Assembly (NCBI GenBank): GCA_024663395.1
Contig: JANFAH010000002.1
Coordinates: 5,704,001-5,768,000, forward strand
From: Pisolithus tinctorius
Taxonomy: Eukaryota; Basidiomycota; Agaricomycetes; Boletales; Pisolithaceae
Length of the DNA stretch: 64,000 nt
Reading direction: 5' to 3'
Below, one piece after another: positions 1 to 11,160 of the stretch; position 1 is the stretch's first letter; every line of letters begins with the position of its first letter. The notes beneath the pieces were generated by a model, which had not been told where the DNA came from, searched no databases, and was given only the letters and a program-made list of their open reading frames with translations. The position numbers and the translations under genes are program-made.

Positions 1-147
1 TTCTGGCTGATACATGACATGTAGTTAAACATCATGGTGTTGCAGCCGCAAAACCGTGGACACCCTGAGGAGTGTAATGTGTTTTTTTCTCTAAGCGTGT
101 TTTGTATGATTAGTAGGTGGCAATGTAAATGTATGTTGAGCGACATA

Positions 148-528
148 ATGTCGGAAAAATGAAAAACTCATTGCAATGTCACGCTGTGTCACGTTCTGTC
201 TATATTTGGTAGGACTTTCTCATTACAACTCACTCCGGAGGATCGCGGTTGCCGAAAAATGCGCGACAAATTTCGGGGTGCAGTGACCTTGTAAACAAGG
301 TGATTACAACTCACTGCGATGACTTGAAATTTGCTAAAATTGCCGCAATAAACTTTGTGACAATCCGTGACCATCATCATGTAGGTCACGTTTTCATTGT
401 GCCAATTGCAAACGTCGCAATACGATCACAAGAGGTTTCAATGAACAAGCTCACCAAATATGGTAAAAAACGTGACAGAGGCGTGTCGTTAAAAGCCATT
501 CAAATGAAATTTTCAGGTTTTCCGACAT
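148..528. mobile_element. MITE-like element with imperfect terminal inverted repeats
   Basis: The left end reads ATGTCGGAAAAATGAAAA and the right end, reverse-complemented, reads ATGTCGGAAAACCTGAAAA; similarity continues inwards for about 33 bp. There is no convincing coding capacity. The hexamer TGAGCG occurs just outside both ends (near 137-142 and 533-538) but does not abut the repeats exactly, so the target duplication is uncertain. An inner segment at 253-305 recurs at 29,026-29,078. This is a short non-autonomous DNA transposon by structure; the superfamily is not determined. Confidence 0.5.
253..305 (+). repeat. 53-bp dispersed repeat, copy 1
   Basis: This segment matches 29,026-29,078 in 49 of 53 positions by eye, and three of the four differences are G/A transitions. 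It contains the near-palindrome CCTTGTAAACAAGG. Here it lies inside the MITE-like element at 148-528; the second copy lies just downstream of the Helitron. Confidence 0.6.
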
Positions 529-1439
529 AGTATGAGCGGAATATCATGCGGTGGTGTACTGTTCTCAACGGTTGTCGACTAATGTATCCGTGGAACCTCC
601 GTTACTACTGCTTTGCGATAAGCCTTTGGTTACCTGTTCAGCTGAGTGGAATGCCCCGACACTGTAGGATTTCCTATGCACTGAGACGTTGCATATAGGC
701 CGGATAGGGGCCGGTACGTACATACCAATGACAAGCTGTTACTTATGATATCGGAGTGTGTGGTCCATGTTGCACCATCGCCACAGTTCCGATTTACTGT
801 ATAGCTGTAGCTCATTTGTTGTAATGATTTATTCTCCGTAGTTCGTCCTCTAGATCCGACTTGTAGGGTTAGCCAGTTTGGTACAAGTACTGCGGCTGAT
901 AAAACGCGTGGACCCAGCAACGCCAGCCATAGCATTCCCCATTGTGCTACTCTTCGGCGAGCTCAGTGCACGCAAAGGTGATCTTTCAAGAGAAAAAGGA
1001 AGTGCGCATCGTAATTCCATTCAGGTGCACACTCACGTCGGCTGGTGGAAGGCATCTGCCATCGGTGCACCAGGTATTCTCGTTGACGGATGTCTAGTAG
1101 TTCTCCCATTCTAAAACCCCTCACTTCCAAGGACTATACCCATACCAAACGTTTCCACCCTCGAAATACGCGGTAAACGATTTGTGTTCACTTACCCTCC
1201 CAAGGAAATGCATACAGCACTCTACTCTTCACCTTCGCCGAAAAAAAAAGCGTCCGGGTCACCAGCGAATACAGGCGCAGAAATGATTCTCAGGGCGGGG
1301 AAGAAAATGCTGAGAATTTGTCAATGATTTGAAGTGCAAAGGTGTTTACGCCCAGAGGGAAAAACGCAAAAATTTGAGGATTTTTCGGACACCCTTGAAA
1401 AGACGAGGGTCGTCCCTGCTAAATCACCAATACTAGACT
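529..1439. other. No recognisable gene
   Basis: Only short overlapping open frames on both strands are present. None has recognisable domains or plausible splice structure, and I see no repeat ends in this stretch. Confidence 0.4.
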
Positions 1440-3925
1440 CTCAAGAGAGCACATAATAATGGGCATGGGCATCCCGACTCCTCTTCCAATTCTGACGACG
1501 ACGACAAGAATGATGATTGAGGCAAGAATGGTGAAGAGGAAGAGGAAGAAACTGTCCTCGTAGATGGTGATCATCCCCACGTTCTTGAAGAGGACACAGA
1601 CCCCCTCATGCTAGAATCGGTCAAAGTCGATGTCCCAGAACCTCCACCCCCACCATACAAACAACATCAGTAGCAACCCATCGCACTGCCCGCCACACCT
1701 CTCCGCTGCGGCGCATTTGGCGGTCCAGTCGGCGTACAGTGATTCGCTCTGCACAATGTGCAGTGTTGCGAAAAGGAATCGAGCGGGAGGAAGAGAAGCT
1801 GGAGGAGAAGGAGGTAGAAGAAGTTATTGTGGATGACCTTGAAGATGTCCAAGAGATCAAGGAGGCGGAGGAGGAAGACAGAGACGAGGAGACAGAAGAA
1901 ACGGATCAACCGACTGGATGGCGCAAGAGTAAACTTTAGGCTTGGTAAAAGGCTTTGGGTGGCTGTTCCGCCCATCCTTTGCTGCGCTTGAGGAAGATGA
2001 GAAACACGACAAGCTGGAGGATGAAGAGGTAAGTTGTCCATCCTTTGTTGCAAGCCTCTTGAGAATATGAGAATGGGTGGTACGGAGGAGGAAGGTGAAA
2101 AGAGTAACATTGGGGATGATGAGAGTGATAAGGAGAATGGTGGTATACAGTGTGAGATAGTGGCCCGATGGACGTTGAGGTCCCTGCAACCCCAGATATT
2201 GATGCCAAAAAAACAGAGCCAAGGCCGATTTAGCCACACTAAACCAAGAAAAAGACGAGGATGCACCAACTGAACTCCCCCTTCCAGGTCTGACCCGACC
2301 ATCCCCCCATCCCCCCAATTGGGCTCCCTCAAACATCTCTTCTCCAAGCTTAAATACGACATCGGAGCTGCCACATCTGCCGTGCAGAGCACACGCCGTC
2401 TGCTCGAAGGCGTTCCCATCTCTCACAAGGGCCTGCAGATGCCGAGTATGGATGGGGTAAAGACAACGTTTTTGAGGGAGGAAAGGAAGGACAGGGCGGG
2501 TATGGGGGGGACGCTGGCGATGGAGGGTGTAAAAGAGATGAAGGGAACATCAGTGGCATATCAGCAGAAAGCGGCCACTGCAAAGGAAAGTTATGAACGT
2601 GATCACGGTAATGACGAAAAAGCGACTGGACAGGGACATACTGTGCCACAGACCACTATGACACAGTGTTGGACGCCCAGGTTAAATTCGATTCCAGGAC
2701 GACGACAATGGAGAGGACGACTGTTTTGAAACTCGGAGGCACCAACTGATGATGTCCCGGGTCCCCCCCTGCAACTGAAGTGCCAGATGCCACACGGAGA
2801 AAGACAAAGCCATTGAGAGGGAGGCAACAGACACCTGTGAACAACAAGGTGCGTTTTGTGTGCTGCTGCGGAGGCTCATGTTTATTTTATTCCCCTCCCC
2901 TTCTTCATGCTTAGCTGAATCCATGGCAGCCATCTGCATCCTCGGAACCTAAAGCCGTGGGAGGTAGGAAAGCAGAGACTGAAAGTTACTCATAGGTTGC
3001 AAGTCCACGTATCATCACTTGTCCATCCTGCTGTGCATCACATCGCATCGCTTCACATCGACACTTGAACACTGATTGTCCCTTTTGTTGGTGTGAACGG
3101 CGCTGAAATGACCTCCGAGTCATACCAAGGGAACACCGATTCCCGAAGTCATAGAGCCGAATATGACGTGTAACAACCCTGTTGTTGCCGCCACTAGACC
3201 AAAATCTCGTTTCGGAACAACGAAGGCGGCTGGGGTTCGTCGTCTGGTGAACCCACAACTGCTGCTGCTGCGAGGGGGACGAGGGGCAGCATCCGGAGAG
3301 TTGGCGGCACCACAACGAGTGGTAGGACTAATGATGCACGTGGTTATTCTGGTTCCGACAGTTCGGGCTCGAGGTCAGGCAGGTCAACGCCAAGTGAGAC
3401 TGTTCAACCAGCTGATGAGGATGACGACGACCCGCTCGACACGATATGTCATACTGCTGAAGAAGACGGACCTTGCTCGAAAAGAAGGACGCGTCCAACA
3501 ACGACGGCCATGAAGGCGAGACTGGATAAGGTGGAAAGTGGCGTTGCTGGTCCAGCGAGTCGCACTAGGCGAGCGCCGACACCATTGACGGTTAAACCTC
3601 CCGCTATGGCGCTACTAAGGCTGGAACATCTATGACGAGAAAGAAAGCAGGTTCAACGGCAACTCCGAAAGTTGGTCCAGAAGTGAGCTCCGAGGCTGTA
3701 GATAAAGAGAATACGCCGTCGATAGAGGATGAGAGTACATCCAGCGGTCAAGATACGTCTGGAAACGTGACGATCGTTAAGACGACGACAACAACGATGA
3801 CGACTACTCGGACGAGACAGGGTACCACGGCAGGTGTGGAGTCGAAGGAGTGGGAAAAGGAGGAGAGCAGTGGTGCCAAGACTGGAGGTGCAAAGACCAG
3901 GACTATGAGAGTGATGACATGATCC
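1440..3925 (+). pseudogene. Broken acidic, low-complexity protein gene with a KEN-box
   Basis: I do not recognise the family. Plus-strand frames carry Glu/Asp-rich stretches (about 1,780-1,930), three short related motifs of the form (M/L)xG(V/L)Kxx(F/M) between about 2,320 and 2,550, and a basic Thr/Arg-rich tail (3,163-3,920) with KENTPS near 3,700. The frame shifts repeatedly. One clear case is near 3,610, where the frame ending PPAMA continues as TKAGTSMTRKK only after a one-base change. KEN-boxes and basic tails occur in cell-cycle and chromatin proteins, so a decayed nuclear protein gene is a reasonable inference. It could instead be the cargo of a transposon. Confidence 0.35.
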
Positions 3926-4333
3926 AGGACATGATCTTTGAACATGTCAGTATTGTTACTGCAACATGTGATTTGGTGACCTTTTGTCTGAACTATAGAT
4001 AATGTACTTGTCTGCCACATAATGTACCTACTTTGTACCATATCATATGACCAAATGAGGTTGACAATCAGCCATGTTGCACAGACCGGCTAAGAGTCTG
4101 TACGGTATGCTTGCATAGTCTTGCTACACACTTTGACAATTCTACAGAGATATATTGGGTGATTAGTAAGAATGGTCAGAAATTGAAAGTTGACTGCCAG
4201 CTGTGATGCTCATATTGTGCTCATATCGCTGATCAATGCTTGGCACACAGCCATGGACGATGAAGAAGCACATCAATCATGAGAGCTCATATGAGAGAAG
4301 GTCCTTGTCATTGTCCAGATTCTTACCAAACTA

Positions 4334-5609
4334 ATGGTCAATTTCCTCTCTGGAGAGATCCCTAAGAATATACAGCCATACCACACATCTGCGCTTTCTG
4401 GAGAGGCTTGGTTGGTTGAACTGATCCTTGGTCACCCAGACTGTATATGTTGTGAGTTAGGTATGAGCATACACATGTTCAAAGAAATTACTCTCGAACT
4501 CTGCAACCATGGCTACCAAGCCTCAAAGCACACCTCTCTTGAAGAACAGCTCATGATTTTTTTGTATATGTGTGTCACTGGCCTACCAATCAGACATGTT
4601 GGAGAACATTTTCAGAGATCCAATGATACAATCTCAAGGTACATTTTGATTTGCTTTTCTGCACCCATTTCTAACAGCATCTGTACTTAGATACTTCCAC
4701 AAAATGGTTACAATCTTTGCTTCTGAACCCTTCTATTTGAAGCACATATCACTCCCATTTGCTTCTTCAACTACTACTGTCCACCCAAAAATCATGCAGA
4801 GTCATAGGTTCTGGCTGTACTTCAAGGATGCGATTGGTGCCATCGATGGCAGTCATATTCCTGCTTCCCCACCACTTCATGACCATGCTGCATACTGCAA
4901 CCAAAAGGGCATCATGTCCCAGAATTGCATGTTCACCTGTGACTTTGGCATGAATTTCACTTATGTATTGACTGGCTGGGAGGGTTTGGCTATGGATGCA
5001 CAGATTTTCCAGGAAGTGTGCACATCAAGCCTTGATATTCCCCAAGGAAAGTATCTCCTTGGTGATGCTGGTTTCCCATTGTCAGAAGGAGTCCTTGTAC
5101 CTTACCACTGCACATGCTATCACCTGGCAGAGTGGCACCAAGCATCATTAAGGTATGCATTTACTGTGTGATTGATATCCATTTACTTCCTGTTTTACAG
5201 GCCCGCAAACAAAGAAGAGCTTTTCAATTTGCATCACTTGTCTGCACAGAATGTTGTTGAACAAATCTTTGGTGTCATCAAGCGTCATTTCCAAATTCTT
5301 CTTCTCCCCCCAGAATATCCTATTGAGATCCAGGTGCTCATTCCTGTTGCCCTATGTGTTATCCACAATTTAATTATGTCACACAAACAGGATCCAGATG
5401 CTGATGGAGAAATGCTGGAGGGGGATAGCAGAGGTGATGGGGGTACTGGGGAAGTTGGCAACATCGAGCAAGAAGAAAGCACACTATCAGGGGATGACAA
5501 GGGAGACAATGACCCTCAAGAATTATCAGCCAGGGCATTGTGTGATTCTATTGCTGAGGCAATGTGGCACAACTACCAGGAGTATCTGCAGAAGCGAGGG
5601 CAAACTTGA
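4334..5609 (+). CDS. Harbinger DDE transposase (HARBI1-like)
   Basis: This is the nuclease/transposase of the surrounding Harbinger element. Three exons, 4,334-4,638, 4,691-5,152 and 5,201-5,609, join in phase across introns of 52 nt (GTACAT..CTTAG) and 48 nt (GTATGC..TTACAG) and give 391 residues with no internal stop. The DDE_Tnp_4 catalytic triad is visible: AIDGSHI (Asp near 154), GDAGF (Asp near 226) and VVEQIFG (Glu near 275). The C-terminus is acidic and Gly-rich. The ATG at 4,334 is the first in frame; an upstream ATG at 4,252 meets a stop after nine codons, so a short extra 5' exon is possible. Family proteins act with a Myb-like partner that binds the element ends. Confidence 0.88.
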
Positions 5610-5732
5610 TCATAGAGATTGTTTTATGTACACTTATCTCACTTTCTAAATGCATATCTCTGGATCATTCTTTGCATAACAAAACACTGGGTCAAATAAA
5701 TTGCGAGCAGGGATACAAACATGATGGAGGTA

Positions 5733-7070
5733 CTACAACACAAGGTCATCTGGAATGAGTTTCTGGTTACAAAGACAAGTCTGAATCCAGTTTCTATGAA
5801 GGGTTTTATCATCCAACATGAGGTATAAATCAATCGCCCCCCCATCCATATGGAATGCTTCCATCAGGGCTGTCTTAGCTAACAGGGGAAGGTCATCATC
5901 TTGCTGTGTGAGCATCTCCATGGCAGCATGCATACACTCAGTATGCCTTTGCTGTGTGGCAACTGCAGATGATGAACTGATAACAGACCCAAGGTATGAA
6001 AGGGAACCCTGTACACCAACAAGTAAAGTGGGTGTGGATGTTTCTTTGCTCTTCTTCAACTTCTTTGAAGAGCATTCTGCATCATCCTTGATAGAGAGCA
6101 ACTGAAGCGCAGCTTGTGCCGATGGAATTTCAGCAGAAGGTGAAGCAGGGTTGGTGTCCACATGTGTATGCTTCCTACCTGATGGCATAGAGCTGGTAGT
6201 TGAGGGGGGATATGAGCTAAGTAACATCATAGGGGAAGCGAGAGTCGGCATGGGTGGATTAAATTGCATTGAAAATAGCTGGGACTGCATGTTCATTCTG
6301 TTAGCAGGAGCTACCTTGTTGACAGACATTTGATTGATCACATCATCTTCAATGATGCCAGTGGAGCTTCCAACCTGAGGAGTAACGAACTGTAAAGTGG
6401 TGGAGGATGTGGATGGGGTCATCACCAGATCACTGGAGGTATGGCTAGATGGGTTTATGGAGAGGCCAGGACCACTGGTGCTGGATACAAATGCCACAGA
6501 AGTTGTAGGATGGTAGGCACACATACCACAGGCTTGGTCATTTGGAAACAGCGATTCCATTGCTGTAAGCAGGGGCCAACTGACATTTTTAAACTGGTGC
6601 ATAGCATTCCTGGGTTGGCCCTGTCAATGGATGTTATCGATGTCAAGTGATGGACCCAAGATGATGGACACATACTGCTAACCACTCCTTGAAGTCACTT
6701 TCCTCACTCTCAGAGATAATATTTGCCCCATTTTCATTATCCCAATGATTTCCAGAATGACCTCACCATAAGTTGATATCCCTCAGCATGGATTTGAGCT
6801 ATACCAATAATGATCAATGAGGCTACACAGGTGCTGGGGAGGGAACAGGATACTCACATTACTGAGCTTCCCTCTGCACATATCAGAGGTCTTCATCGCA
6901 CCTTTTTGTTTTGGGAATTTCTTGTTTATGTGGGCAGTGGCTGCACTCCAAGTGGCAGACTTGAATGACCCATTGCCCATCTTGCCAGCGATTTTCTCAT
7001 TGACAAGGAAAGCAACAAGGGCCTCTTTCTCTTCCTCAGTCCAGTTGGCTCAATCCTTATTGGAGGGCAT
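5733..7070 (-). pseudogene. Harbinger Myb/SANT-like DNA-binding partner, two premature TGA
   Basis: Reading on minus, exons 7,070-6,858, 6,798-6,676 and 6,620-5,733 join in phase across introns of 59 nt (GTGAGT..TATAG) and 55 nt (GTATGT..GACAG). They would encode about 407 residues. The N-terminus carries the Myb/SANT-like domain common in Agaricomycete Harbinger elements: NWTEEEKEALVAFL, WSAATAHINKKF, then HWDNENGANI and NVSWPLLTAMESL. The rest is Ser/Thr/Pro-rich and has a basic patch (KKLKKSK). Two in-frame TGA codons, at 7,050-7,052 and 6,763-6,765, are the only defects; both sit where Arg (CGA) is plausible. There is no frameshift. Confidence 0.8.
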
Positions 7071-7399
7071 ATCTTCAGTCACTAGCTTGAGGCAAGACTC
7101 ACTGATGAGCATTGCTAGTGCTGCAATAATCAGTAGGAGGGGTTCCAGGGGTTCACTATCCATCATCATTGGAGCAGTTCAAAATACAAACTCCACAGCA
7201 TGGCAGAGCGGTGGCTTGCCAGGATCACAAACAAAGTAAAATACCAAAGCTGGCAAGCAACTGTGTAGCGAGACTACACAAACATACCATACAGACTCTA
7301 AAGTCAAGCCCACCTCTGAGTTGTCATCATGTCACACAGCATAGCCATGATCATTGGATGTCACCATACTGCACAGTGTGGCTGAGGGGTTACTACTAT

Positions 7400-8930
7400 A
7401 TACATCTTGCCTGGATAATCCTGGCATGGATTCTGGCAAGTTGGGAAAGGTCTGGTACTAACCTGGTCTGGGCTCACTGGCATGAGCCCAGCATGTGTCA
7501 GCAATTGCCAGTGGGTCAGAAGGCATTCCACTGTAATTCTATTGGGTTGGTATGAATGCCAGGCTAATTCCAGTAAGCTGGGACAAATGCCAGGATAATG
7601 CCAATAAGCCAGGAAACATACTGGTCTTATGCTAGTGGGCTGGGACAGATGCCAAGGTGGTGATGGTCAGTTGGCATGGATGCCGAGCTAATTCCAGTTG
7701 GCTGGTATGGATGACAGCCACCACACTATTTCCAGTGGGTTGGAAGGCATACCAATGTACATCCATTGGGCTGGTATGAGTTATGGCCACTTCTAGTATG
7801 CCAGGTCACATACCAGCCTTATGCAAGTGGGCCATGACAGGTGCCTGGATTATGGTGGGTAGTTGGAATATACATCTAGCCAGCTTTCATGCCAGGATTA
7901 GTAAGCTGGGACCCATACTGGTATAGTGCAAATATGCCAGAATAGAGGATAAGCTGGTGGTGGTGTGTGGGCATGGATGCTCATCTAATTCCAGGTGAGC
8001 CAGATGGATCACAGCCTCCAGGATATTTGCAGTGGTTCAGAAGGCACACTAGTGGGATTCTATTGGGCCAGTATGACTTCCTGACATTTCCAGTTAGCTG
8101 GGCCAGATCCCATGTTATTGCCAGTGAGCCAGGATATCTACCTGGCTGAATTTAGGGGACTGGCAGGGGGCCAAGGCTGGTGACAGTTGGTTGGCATCAA
8201 TTCCTCACTAACTCCAGTTGGCTGGAATGGATCACAACCTCCAGGCTATTTACAGTGGTTCAGAAGGCATTCCGGTGGGACAGTATTGGGCCAGTATATG
8301 TTCCAGCCAAATCCAGTCAGCTGGGTCAAATTCCCAGTTGTTGACCATGACCTGGGACACCTACCAGCCACAATATAGTGGGCTGGCACAGGTTCAGGGC
8401 TGTTGGCAGTTGTTTGGCATCAATTCTGAACTAACTCCAGTTGGCCAGGATGGATGACACCCTCCAGGCTATTTACAGTGGTTCAGAAGGCAATCTGGTG
8501 GGATTCTATTAGGCCGGTATATGTTCTGGCCAAATCCAGTCAGCCAGATCAAATTCCCAGTTGTTGACCATGACCTGGGATACCTACCAGCCACAATGTA
8601 GTGGGCCAGCACAGGTCCAGGGCTGGTGGCAGTTGTTTGGCATCAGTTCTGAACCAACTCCAGTTGGCTGGGATGGATGACACCCTCCAGGCTATTTACA
8701 GTGGTTCAGAAGGCACTCCAGTGGGATTCTATTGGGCCAGTATATGTTGCAGCAAAGTCCAGTCAGCTGGGCCAAATTCCCAGTTGGTGACTGTAACCTG
8801 GGACACATACCAGGCTTATGCTAGGGGACCAGGACAGATGCCCAGCCTATGGTGGTTGATTGGCATGGATGCCCAGTTAAGGCTGCTTAATGTTACTGGT
8901 TTAGATGATGGGCTAGTCTTTTGGCATCCC
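7400..8930. repeat. Satellite: ~31-bp monomers in ~223-bp higher-order units
   Basis: The sequence is built of diverged ~31-bp monomers of the form AGTGGGCTGGxAxxxATGCC. A marker, AGTGGTTCAG, and its variants start at 7,510, 7,734, 8,031, 8,254, 8,477 and 8,700. Spacings are 224, 297, 223, 223 and 223 bp, so six higher-order units of about seven monomers are present; the 297-bp step is about 74 bp longer than a unit. The array starts just beyond the right end of the Harbinger element. Open frames here are translations of the repeat and are not called as genes. Confidence 0.85.
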
Positions 8931-9595
8931 CTGGCAAATGCATGAGCCATACAAATAGTGTCCCATATATATTGGCTGGGCTGGGAAGCTATTGTCTATG
9001 GGGCTGATATATCAGTGGCCCATGTAATAATGCTCAGCTGGACCTGCAGTGTTCCATTTGGAATGGTGGGAGCATATTTCAGTGTGCCATGCACATCAGC
9101 CTCAGCCCAAATAGGAGTGCCCATGTACTATGGAGGGCTTATAGTCCATTGTACCATGACCTTGGGGTGGGCCCAGATATTGGGATCCTGTAGGACAGGC
9201 TGGATGAATACTCCAGTGTTTCATGGTGTATGGGAGGCCCATGATACAGTGTCCCATCTGTCTCGAGTCAGCCCATGTATTATGATCACCAATCCATGTG
9301 GCCTGGCACATATGCCATGGTCTCATGCACAACAAGCAAGCCAATCTCCCAGTGTGCCATCTGACTGGATTTGGCTCAAGTTGAAGTGTTCCACCAATTA
9401 TGGGCCAGCCATAGTCGAAATTGGGAGAGGTATATGGCAAATAACTTGGCTTGGGATGGCATATAATATCTATAGAACTACCTTTACATGGACCCCCTAT
9501 TGGATAAGTGTAGGTTATATGGAAGGTCCCACTGGACCTGCAGGCATCAACCAAGTCCAGACATTCTGAACTCTCATCCAATCCCCATGGGGTAA
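8931..9595. repeat. Decayed continuation of the satellite
   Basis: Words such as GGGCTGG, CCATGT and GCCCA recur at irregular spacing, but the 223-bp register is lost. I see no gene. Two long overlapping frames (plus at 8,958-9,569; minus at 9,102-9,644) have repeat-like composition. Confidence 0.4.
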
Positions 9596-10638
9596 CCCTA
9601 TCCAATTGTGTATGTTGTCCCTCATGTAGTAGGCAAAGCAACATCAGTTCCCACCCACAGAACTAACCCCATGTCAAAGAAGCCAGCTGGAAAATGCAAC
9701 TACAGTGCTGGGGTTGTAAAGGAACTGAAGGCCAAGCATGGGGATATCCAATACACAATCTTCATAATTGCCAACCATGACCAGCATGTCATACCAATCA
9801 GACCATAAGTGTGGGTCCCAGTGAAAGGGTGTGGTCCAGTTAGAGATTACAGAGACATTAGTAAAAACTGATGGCCAGTGCTGCAAGGCATACTGCATAT
9901 CTTGGTTATGCTGACTCGACCATGTGTCCAATGACTGCATGGCTTGCCTTCCAGCATCATACAGGCCTGGGTGCATAATCAAAAGCACACTGGAGAGGAT
10001 GGCAGCTGGGAGGTAAGACTGCTGGGATCATTCACAACCAGCATCCATCCATAGGTCAGTGAAAACTGATGGAGCAAAGTTCAGGGTCTGGATGCCACTT
10101 GAGAGACATACCCCTGAGGTAATATAACCATACCATATGCCCCTGTTGGTGCCTGGCTGGGGAAAACTCCAGGCACCCCGGTGACTGTGAAGTGTGATTG
10201 AAATATTCAGCATTTTTCTGCCAGGAGCCACTTGTCATACTCTTGGACATTGCATGGTGAAGGGGGTCCAGAGTGGCAAGCATGTGTGTCTGCAGGGATG
10301 CCTGAATAATATAGAGTAAAGGAAATGTTTGAACTGACTTGCAAATCATTGGTGATGGTGCTGGGAAGGTACCACAATGCAATGGTATTGCCAGTACCAA
10401 GGATTACCATAGGTTCATCCACAAAGCCAGTCAGACTTGATGGATGCACTGCCAGGTGGCCTGCCTCCCAGGTTTCATCAACCCCCAATTCCATAGCTGA
10501 AAGGCACTCAGAAAGCTGGATCAGATTGATGCCACTTTGCTCTGCAATACAATTTACATTTGATTTTACATTCAGCCAGGACATCAGCTTACTTCTATTA
10601 TTGTATGCTGCATGCATGCTGGCCACTATCTGATTCAT
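9596..10638 (-). pseudogene. TET/JBP-type 2-oxoglutarate/Fe(II) dioxygenase, decayed
   Basis: On minus, pieces of the fungal 2OGFeDO (TET/JBP) domain appear in order: ALWYLPSTI, then SPARHQQGH, AAILSSVLLIMHPGLYDAGR, WPSVF, and FHWDPHLWSDWYDMLV with the HxD iron-binding pair. These are followed by LGLQFLYNPSTVVAF, HGV (distal His) and CFAYYMRDN. The family oxidises 5-methylcytosine or thymine and has expanded in Agaricomycetes, often beside transposons. This copy is dead. The frame changes twice, near 10,265 and 10,165, and the final stretch has TGA at 10,028-10,030, 9,674-9,676 and 9,644-9,646; the middle one replaces the residue before HGV. All three fit CGA to TGA. Family assignment rests on motif recognition. 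Confidence 0.72.
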
Positions 10639-10699
10639 GGTGACAATGCTGTGTGTTGGAATCTGGAGTGGAGGATCTGGTTTGTTAGATTTGGCAAGT

Positions 10700-11160
10700 C
10701 ACTTGTAGCCTTCATTCGTTAATTGATGCTACTTTTGCTTACCATGGGAAACACTTCCCATTTACAGGTCTACATGACCACAAATACTTAGTTGTTCTTG
10801 AGTGCTGACAATACAGTGCAGTAACTTTTGTTTTATTGTCTTCAAATGTTTCATACGTATAATTAATGGTACAAGGACATGTGCTATGACCATGCTGGTA
10901 TTTTCAACACTGGGTTCAACACCTGTGTCTCACCCTTTGTTTTGTATAGCATACTTAACTCACTACTGTAGTAACAACCACCTCAGACATTTGCTGCTTG
11001 CACACTCGACTGAGGTGAGTATAGTGTCTTATGCTCACGTTTGTGTACTTCACGCTCACATTGTTACCTTAGATCTTGTTATAGGTAATGCAGATACAGA
11101 CCTTTGCTGCTCATGCACTTGACTGAGATCTTGTTATAGATTTCTGTGAGGTTATGAGCC
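10700..11160 (+). repeat. Probable 5' LTR and primer-binding region of the Copia element
   Basis: This non-coding stretch precedes the Copia gag frame. It contains a duplicated word, ATCTTGTTATAG (near 11,072 and 11,129), and ends in GGTTATGAGCC at about 11,150, which resembles the methionyl-tRNA primer sites of Copia elements. The 3' LTR is missing, so neither the LTR boundary nor its length can be verified. Confidence 0.4.

Larger units (their letters stand above)
4094..7298. mobile_element. PIF/Harbinger transposon, full length
   Basis: Terminal inverted repeats of about 37 bp start GAGTCTGTACGGTATGC on the left and GAGTCTGTATGGTATGT (reverse complement) on the right. They are flanked by the 3-bp target duplication TAA at 4,091-4,093 and 7,299-7,301, which is diagnostic of PIF/Harbinger. 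The 3,205-bp element carries the two genes expected for the superfamily: a DDE transposase on plus and a Myb/SANT-like DNA-binding protein on minus, tail to tail. The transposase frame is open; the Myb/SANT gene has two premature TGA codons. Confidence 0.93.

Noticed and set aside
7400..8930. CRISPR-like array of ~31-bp repeats
   Set aside because: Monomers are contiguous and diverged with no unique spacers, and the genome is fungal.
7967..8945. Proteins with repeated PPGYLQWFRRH-like segments
   Set aside because: They are translations of the 223-bp satellite; frames are broken between units and no start, splice or domain evidence supports coding.
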